This document shows, piece by piece, positions 58,251-60,000 of a stretch of DNA of 60,000 nt. A program made the translations under genes and the position numbers. The stretch is from NCBI GenBank assembly GCA_964035545.1, contig OZ037768.1, positions 14,634,175-14,694,174 on the forward strand, read 5' to 3'. The notes beneath the pieces are model-generated. The model searched no databases and had not been told where the DNA came from. It was given only the letters and a program-made list of their open reading frames with translations. Position 1 is the stretch's first letter. Each line of letters starts with the position of its first letter. Source of the stretch: Bugula neritina. Taxonomy: Eukaryota > Bryozoa > Gymnolaemata > Cheilostomatida > Bugulidae.

Positions 58251-60000
58251 AACATACTGAAATACATTGTAAGATACCTAAATACACTGCAACATACTGC
58301 AAGATACTGCAACATATTGAAATACACTGTAACATATTGAAAAACACTGCAACACATTGAAATATACCGCAACATACCAAAGTACATGGTAGCCTACTGA
58401 TATATACTGTAACACATTGAAATATACTGCAACATACTGAAATACACTGCATCACACTAAAGTATACCATAACAAACAGAAATGTACTGTAACATATTGA
58501 AATATACTGCAACACATTGAAATAGACTGCAACATACTGTAATGTGGTGTAGCATACTGGAATACACTGCAACACACTGAAATATACTGTAATATACAAA
58601 TATAAACTGTAAAATACTGAAATATGCTTCAACATACTGAAAAATACCTAAAAACATTGAAACATACTGAAATACACTGTGACATGCTGAAATACACCGC
58701 AACACATTGGAATATTCTGCAACATACCGAAATATATTGTAACCTACTGAATTATGTTACAAACTACTGAAATATACTGTAACATACTGCAACATAATGA
58801 AATATACTGCAACATACTGAAAGTCACTGCAACATACTGCAACATACTGAAGTACACTGCAACACATTGAAATATACTGCAACATACCGAAATATATGTC
58901 AACCTACGGAAACATGTTGCAAACCACTGAAACACACTGCAACAGACTGCGACAAAATGAATTATACTGTAACACACTGAAACATACCGCAAAATACTGA
59001 AATGTACTGTAACATATTAAGACATACTGCAACATACTGAAATATAATGCAGCCTACTGCAACATAATGAAAGATACTGCAACATACTGCAACATACCGA
59101 AATACACTCTAACATACTGAAATATACTGCAACATACTGCAACATATTGAAATACACCGTAACATATTGAAAAACACTGCGACAAATTGAACTGTACTGC
59201 AACATACTGAAACATACGGCAACATACTGAAATATAATGCGACACATTGAAATATACTGCAACATACTGAAATATGCTGTAGCATACTGAAATACACTGC
59301 CACACACTGAAGTATACTGGGATATACAGAAATGTACTGTAACATACTGAAACATACGTCAACATACTGAAATGTACTACAGCACACTGCAATATACTGA
59401 AACATACCGAAATATATGGTAACCTACTGAGACACGTTGCAAACCACTGAAACATACTGCAACATCCTGCAACAAAATGAAATCTACTGTAACACACTGA
59501 AACAGAGTGCAAAATACTGAAACATACTGTAACATACTAAGACATACTGCAACATACTGAAATATAATGCAACATACTGAAATATACTTCAACATACTAA
59601 AATACACTGCAAAACACTGCAACATACTGAAATATACTGAAAAACACTGTAACATATTGAAATACACTGCAACACATTGAAATATTCCGCAACATATCGA
59701 AATATATGGTAACCTAATGAAATATACGGTAACACGTTGAAGTACACTGCAACATACTGAAATACACTGCCACACACTAAATTATACTGTAATTTACACA
59801 AATGTACTGTAACATACTGAACAATGCGGCAACATATTGAAATATACTGCAACACATTGAAATATGCTGCAACTTACTGAAATGCGCTGTAGCATACTGA
59901 AATACACTGCAACACACTGAAGTATACTGTAATATACAGAAATGTACTGTAAAATACTGAAATGTACTTCAACATACTGAAAACTACCTAAAAATCTTGA

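Larger units (their letters stand above)
33095..60000. repeat. Decamer satellite array, right block
   Basis: The same 10-bp satellite resumes immediately after the transposon and runs off the window. It uses the right-domain HOR family. The marker GCAAACTTCCTGCACC begins near 35065, 37198, 38959, 41202, 44575, 47645, 52986, 55247 and 57338, after 24994, 27595 and 30285 left of the insert. Spacing is mostly 1.8-3.4 kb. The 4780-bp gap across the transposon falls to 2235 bp once the insert is subtracted, in line with the others. As in the left block, minus-strand open frames are products of the repeat and I annotate no gene. Confidence 0.97.

Noticed and set aside
1-60000. CRISPR array
   Set aside because: Units are adjacent decamers with graded variants. 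There are no constant repeats of 20-50 bp separated by unique spacers, and no cas genes.
1-60000. Telomeric repeat
   Set aside because: The 10-base unit lacks the G-rich strand typical of telomeres and shows kilobase HOR structure, which fits interstitial or centromeric satellite better.

Overview
The window is almost entirely one satellite array built on a 10-base unit. Two decamers, ATACTGCAAC and ATACTGAAAT (given in + strand register), and their point variants fill 1-30549 and 33095-60000. I find no convincing protein-coding gene. Tandem satellite on this scale, a transposon with long inverted ends and a tRNA-like Pol III element all point to a eukaryotic, probably animal, heterochromatic or (peri)centromere-like region. 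The species cannot be named from the sequence.

Layout. The left domain (1 to about 23.4 kb) carries higher-order repeats (HORs) of about 1911 bp (7.3-11.1 kb) and 2541 bp (three copies, 15.8-23.2 kb), marked by the variant GGTAACCCCACTGA. The right domain (about 23.4-60 kb) carries a different HOR family with periods of about 2133, 2261, 2600 and 2913 bp, marked by the variant GCAAACTTCCTGCACC. Many HOR copies differ by whole blocks (60, 140/150, 150 and 312 bp) and by the number of ATACTGCAAC units. This is what unequal exchange and slippage would produce.

The only non-satellite DNA is a 2545-bp insert at 30550-33094. Its ends are inverted repeats of about 165-174 bp starting CACAGTT, it has a possible 2-bp AG target duplication, and it has no transposase ORF. 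I read it as a non-autonomous DNA transposon that landed inside an existing HOR copy; intact empty-site counterparts lie elsewhere in the array. Inside it, on the minus strand, is a tRNA-like unit with A box, B box and T-run terminator. Its 3' edge contains TGCAACATACT, an exact 11-base match to the satellite core. A second, weaker tRNA-like block lies on the plus strand near 32.26 kb.

A diverged 40-bp module (TACCGAAATA, TATGGTAACC, a standard decamer, TGTTACAAAC) recurs through the whole array. The transposon inserted in a variant of it, and two large deletions have both breakpoints in it. The module and the shared 11-mer are the two observations most worth following. The many long minus-strand open frames follow from the decamer having no stop codon in any minus frame and should not be annotated as genes.
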